A stretch of DNA of 64,000 nt from Macrobrachium rosenbergii. Lineage: Eukaryota; Arthropoda; Malacostraca; Decapoda; Palaemonidae. The first letter of the stretch is position 1. The number at the start of each line of letters is the position of its first letter. Location: assembly GCF_040412425.1 (NCBI RefSeq), contig NC_089741.1, positions 46,554,358-46,618,357 of the forward strand, given 5' to 3'. A model generated the notes under the pieces. It saw nothing but the letters and a program-made list of their open reading frames with translations, did not search any database and was not told the origin of the DNA. A program made the position numbers and the translations under genes. Shown here piece by piece: positions 61,301-64,000 of this stretch.

Positions 61301-64000
61301 GCATGACCTTTAGAATAATTGTAATACTTAGGAACTGCTTGTTTACCCATCATATGACCTCATCACTTATATTACTTGTAAATGTTGCATACAGATTAAT
61401 AACAATACCCATAAATTAGATTTCATGTGATTAATTCAGTGTATCTGTCTATGCATTCAATCATTTTCAGAAATTTCTGTAATTTACCATAAACTCTGCC
61501 GTACGTTTAAAGATACATTTAATGCTCAACACACATTTTATAAATAACTGATCAAGTATGATCATTGTTATGATCATTTGAACTATTATACATTTTCTGC
61601 ATATGCTGTTCAACTTACACAATTATTATAGTAATGCAAAGTGTGCTGGTATACCAGACATAATACAGTATAGCCCAACTAGGTAACTATAGGGAATAGC
61701 ATAAATCTATGCATTAGAATAAAAATAATTCATATTATAGAATGTATACTTTTGTGGGAAATGTCATGATACTTGTGAATTTCACTTACGAAAACAGAGG
61801 AAAGAGCTTTGAAGTTGCAGGATTTCCAAAGTAGTTCTTTATTAGGAACCCTACTACAGTACTACCCCTACTCCTATGCCATTAGCTATGACTATTAAGC
61901 TGAAGTTAAAGGGACTTCACCAATCATCTTTCTTGGCGAACTAGCCCTTTCAGAAATGAAAAATGGCCTAGGAATGACTGCTAGTTTGCAAGCAAGGGGG
62001 ACTTATTGATCCAAGAAAATTAGATTCCAGCAACCTGTTAACCCTTTTCTAGGCTAACTATACGTACTAGCGCTTTGGCTGTATTGATCTCTGTCCCCAG
62101 GTAGACTGTCCACTGTGAGAGGGGTCAAGACTATCTCTTCTCAGTTGTAAGGACTGGGAGAAGGACTAAGTTGTTACCCCCATCTCAGCTGCTTGTGGAA
62201 AGTACACAGGTCCACACCAGACCTCTTATTCCTTTTAACATATTAACACACTTTCTGGCCACCTTTGGGATAAAGTTAACACTATATAAGGAACTGTAGA
62301 GACTAAAAAAAAAACAAAAAAAAAAAACAAAAATGCAAAATCTCCCATTCACCCAGTATATTTTACACCAAAAGCTTGAGTGAATAATTGCATTGTATAT
62401 TTTACACCAAAAGAACCCTCGAGATGTTTCCATGACCACCTAAATTATATGGTGGCTGCTTTATAAATGAGTTAGTTTTGAACCTGAGATTTTGGTACCT
62501 CCTCAGTCCTGAAGGAGGGTTACAGTGGGCCCCTTGTGAGACATTATTGCAATAGCATATCCTGTGAGGTAATTCCATATAAAGTAACCTATGGAAAAAG
62601 CTACCAGCTTAAGCATGTTGATGAAGCCATCATCTCTTCTGAGATCTAACAGCCTACAGCGCTTATCTATAAGCCTTCTGCTATGAGTCTATAAAGAGAA
62701 AAAGGCATGAAAAAGAGCATTGGTAGAGCTCCTAAAAGAAGTGGAGGGATTCTTCCACAAAGATCCACCAGATAATTCACCTTCATGAACACTTTTTGTT
62801 GTCTACTAATCTGTTTCTAATTATACATGGGTCAACTAAAGCTAGTGAAACTCACCAGTGTTCTTTTTGCACAAAACCAATTTTTCTTTGTGTGACAGAC
62901 AGCCATAAATAGGTGGATTGTACTGCCACAAAATGAAACATTTTTAATCAATCTGTATATTGCATACTACAAACCTAAGGTCTTTATGTAGGCAAAATCT
63001 CTACACACCTAAAGCCTGTGATGGGGTTGTTCTTAAATTTAATTCGCATGCTAGGGGAAAATCTGTAGGGGCTGGATCCAGTTGAAATACAACCTTCACA
63101 CTTTTTGTTGGGAAACATTTTTAATCAATCTGTATATTGCATACTACAAACCTAAGGTCTTTATGTAGGCAAAATCTCTACACACCTAAAGCCTTTACGT
63201 AGGGGAAAATCTGTAAGGGCTAGCTGGATCCAGTTGGAAATACAACAAGGGTTGGTGACCGCAGGATGATAGCCAATGGAGAGAGAGTAGGTGGAGTCTG
63301 ACCTCTCTTCTCCCTCTTGAACCAACCAGTTCTCCCCTGTGATGGGGTTGTTCTTAAATGGAGACTGTGTCTAATTCTCCATGCTAAGTTTCATTGTTCA
63401 ATGCTGAGTCAATTTGCAAAAACGACTGTGTAAAGCAGCCATTGGTCCTTCCATATCAGACATGGAAGTAACTAGGTAACTAGGTAAAGTACAGTAATTT
63501 ATCAATTTAGTAATAGGCAATAGAAGTTTTCATGAAATAACATAATGAGATGAATAAAATATAGTATATTGTAAATACATCTGAAAGCCTACCAGCACAC
63601 AGTATTATGTACTGATATACAATGTGGTGCAAAACTAAATAAAATCAAGTTACATACAAAAAATAGAAGTCTTTATATGGCTTAAGACATAACAATAATC
63701 TTGGGTCTAAACAAATAAAAGGCATACATGAAATAAAAATAAAATAAAAAAGCTATAAAGACGCATTTGAAGATAGAGCTGATCTTCGCTCTTCTTTTAC
63801 TGAACATTAAACTGCATCTCTGAAATTATCATAGAAGGTACATTTGATTACAGCACTGTAATCAGATGTACTGTATTCTCAATGTGTACACTGATACCCA
63901 AAGCAGCATAGTGTAAACATACACAACCTTGAGCTGAAAACTCAAGCTTGCTGATGGTCACTGATGAACTAGGAAACTGACACAGGAAACTGTTAAATGT
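61301..64000. other. Upstream part of the SH3BP5 locus, no exon recognised
   Basis: I searched the minus strand for the acidic N-terminal segment that precedes ELEKLN and did not find it. The region holds a long direct repeat (62935-63075 and 63112-63245), with AAACATTTTTAATCAATCTG starting each copy 177 bp apart, and a third scrap GTGATGGGGTTGTTCTTAAAT at about 63017 and 63340. Confidence 0.5.

Overview
This window is non-coding-rich genomic DNA from an arthropod, most likely a decapod crustacean. The evidence is one widely split gene with GT-AG introns, very dense GA, TA, ATT and GGA microsatellites on the left, and two families of short interspersed repeats that I recognise from shrimp, prawn and crayfish sequence. 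The species call rests on recall of those repeats and is not proven by the sequence.

Layout. From 1 to about 17.3 kb there is no convincing gene. This part is packed with microsatellites, minisatellites (28, 30, 33 and 41 bp units), seven copies or part-copies of a roughly 290 bp SINE-like repeat (family 1), three copies of a dyad-bearing repeat (family B) and a short hAT-like element. From 17.3 to 24.8 kb the sequence changes to AT-rich single-copy DNA with few microsatellites. It holds a fold-back element, a perfect 22 bp hairpin and two more family 1 copies. From 24.8 to 29.6 kb lies unique AT-rich DNA downstream of the gene's stop codon, which may include its 3' UTR.

The gene. Nine minus-strand exons between 29600 and 60805 join in frame into a 588-residue, 5'-incomplete protein of the SH3BP5 (Sab) family. 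In animals these are coiled-coil guanine nucleotide exchange factors for Rab11, and the vertebrate members are also mitochondrial docking proteins for JNK; the fly homologue is Parcas. The first exon or exons lie beyond 64 kb or were not recognised. A tenth possible exon of 66 bp (47346-47411) sits in the 18.8 kb intron. It has strong splice sites and keeps the reading frame, so it may be a cassette exon within the coiled coil.

Mobile elements inside the gene. The intron from 30.4 to 36.8 kb holds the decayed 3' part of a LINE with an RNase H domain, a second LINE-like tail of another type, a hammerhead-like hairpin, and another copy of the first LINE's 3' end. The two RNase H-type LINE ends finish in the same tail sequence as a tRNA-derived SINE at 44.6 kb, as expected for a SINE and the LINE that mobilises it. 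The large intron also carries a plus-strand LINE fragment (49.8-50.3 kb) and two short pogo/Tigger-like elements (52.9 and 53.8 kb).

I found no rRNA, functional tRNA, CRISPR array, or intact mobile element. The most interesting points are the candidate cassette exon, a tandemly duplicated 3' splice site that would create a premature stop, the shared LINE-SINE tail, and the uniform orientation of the SINE copies.
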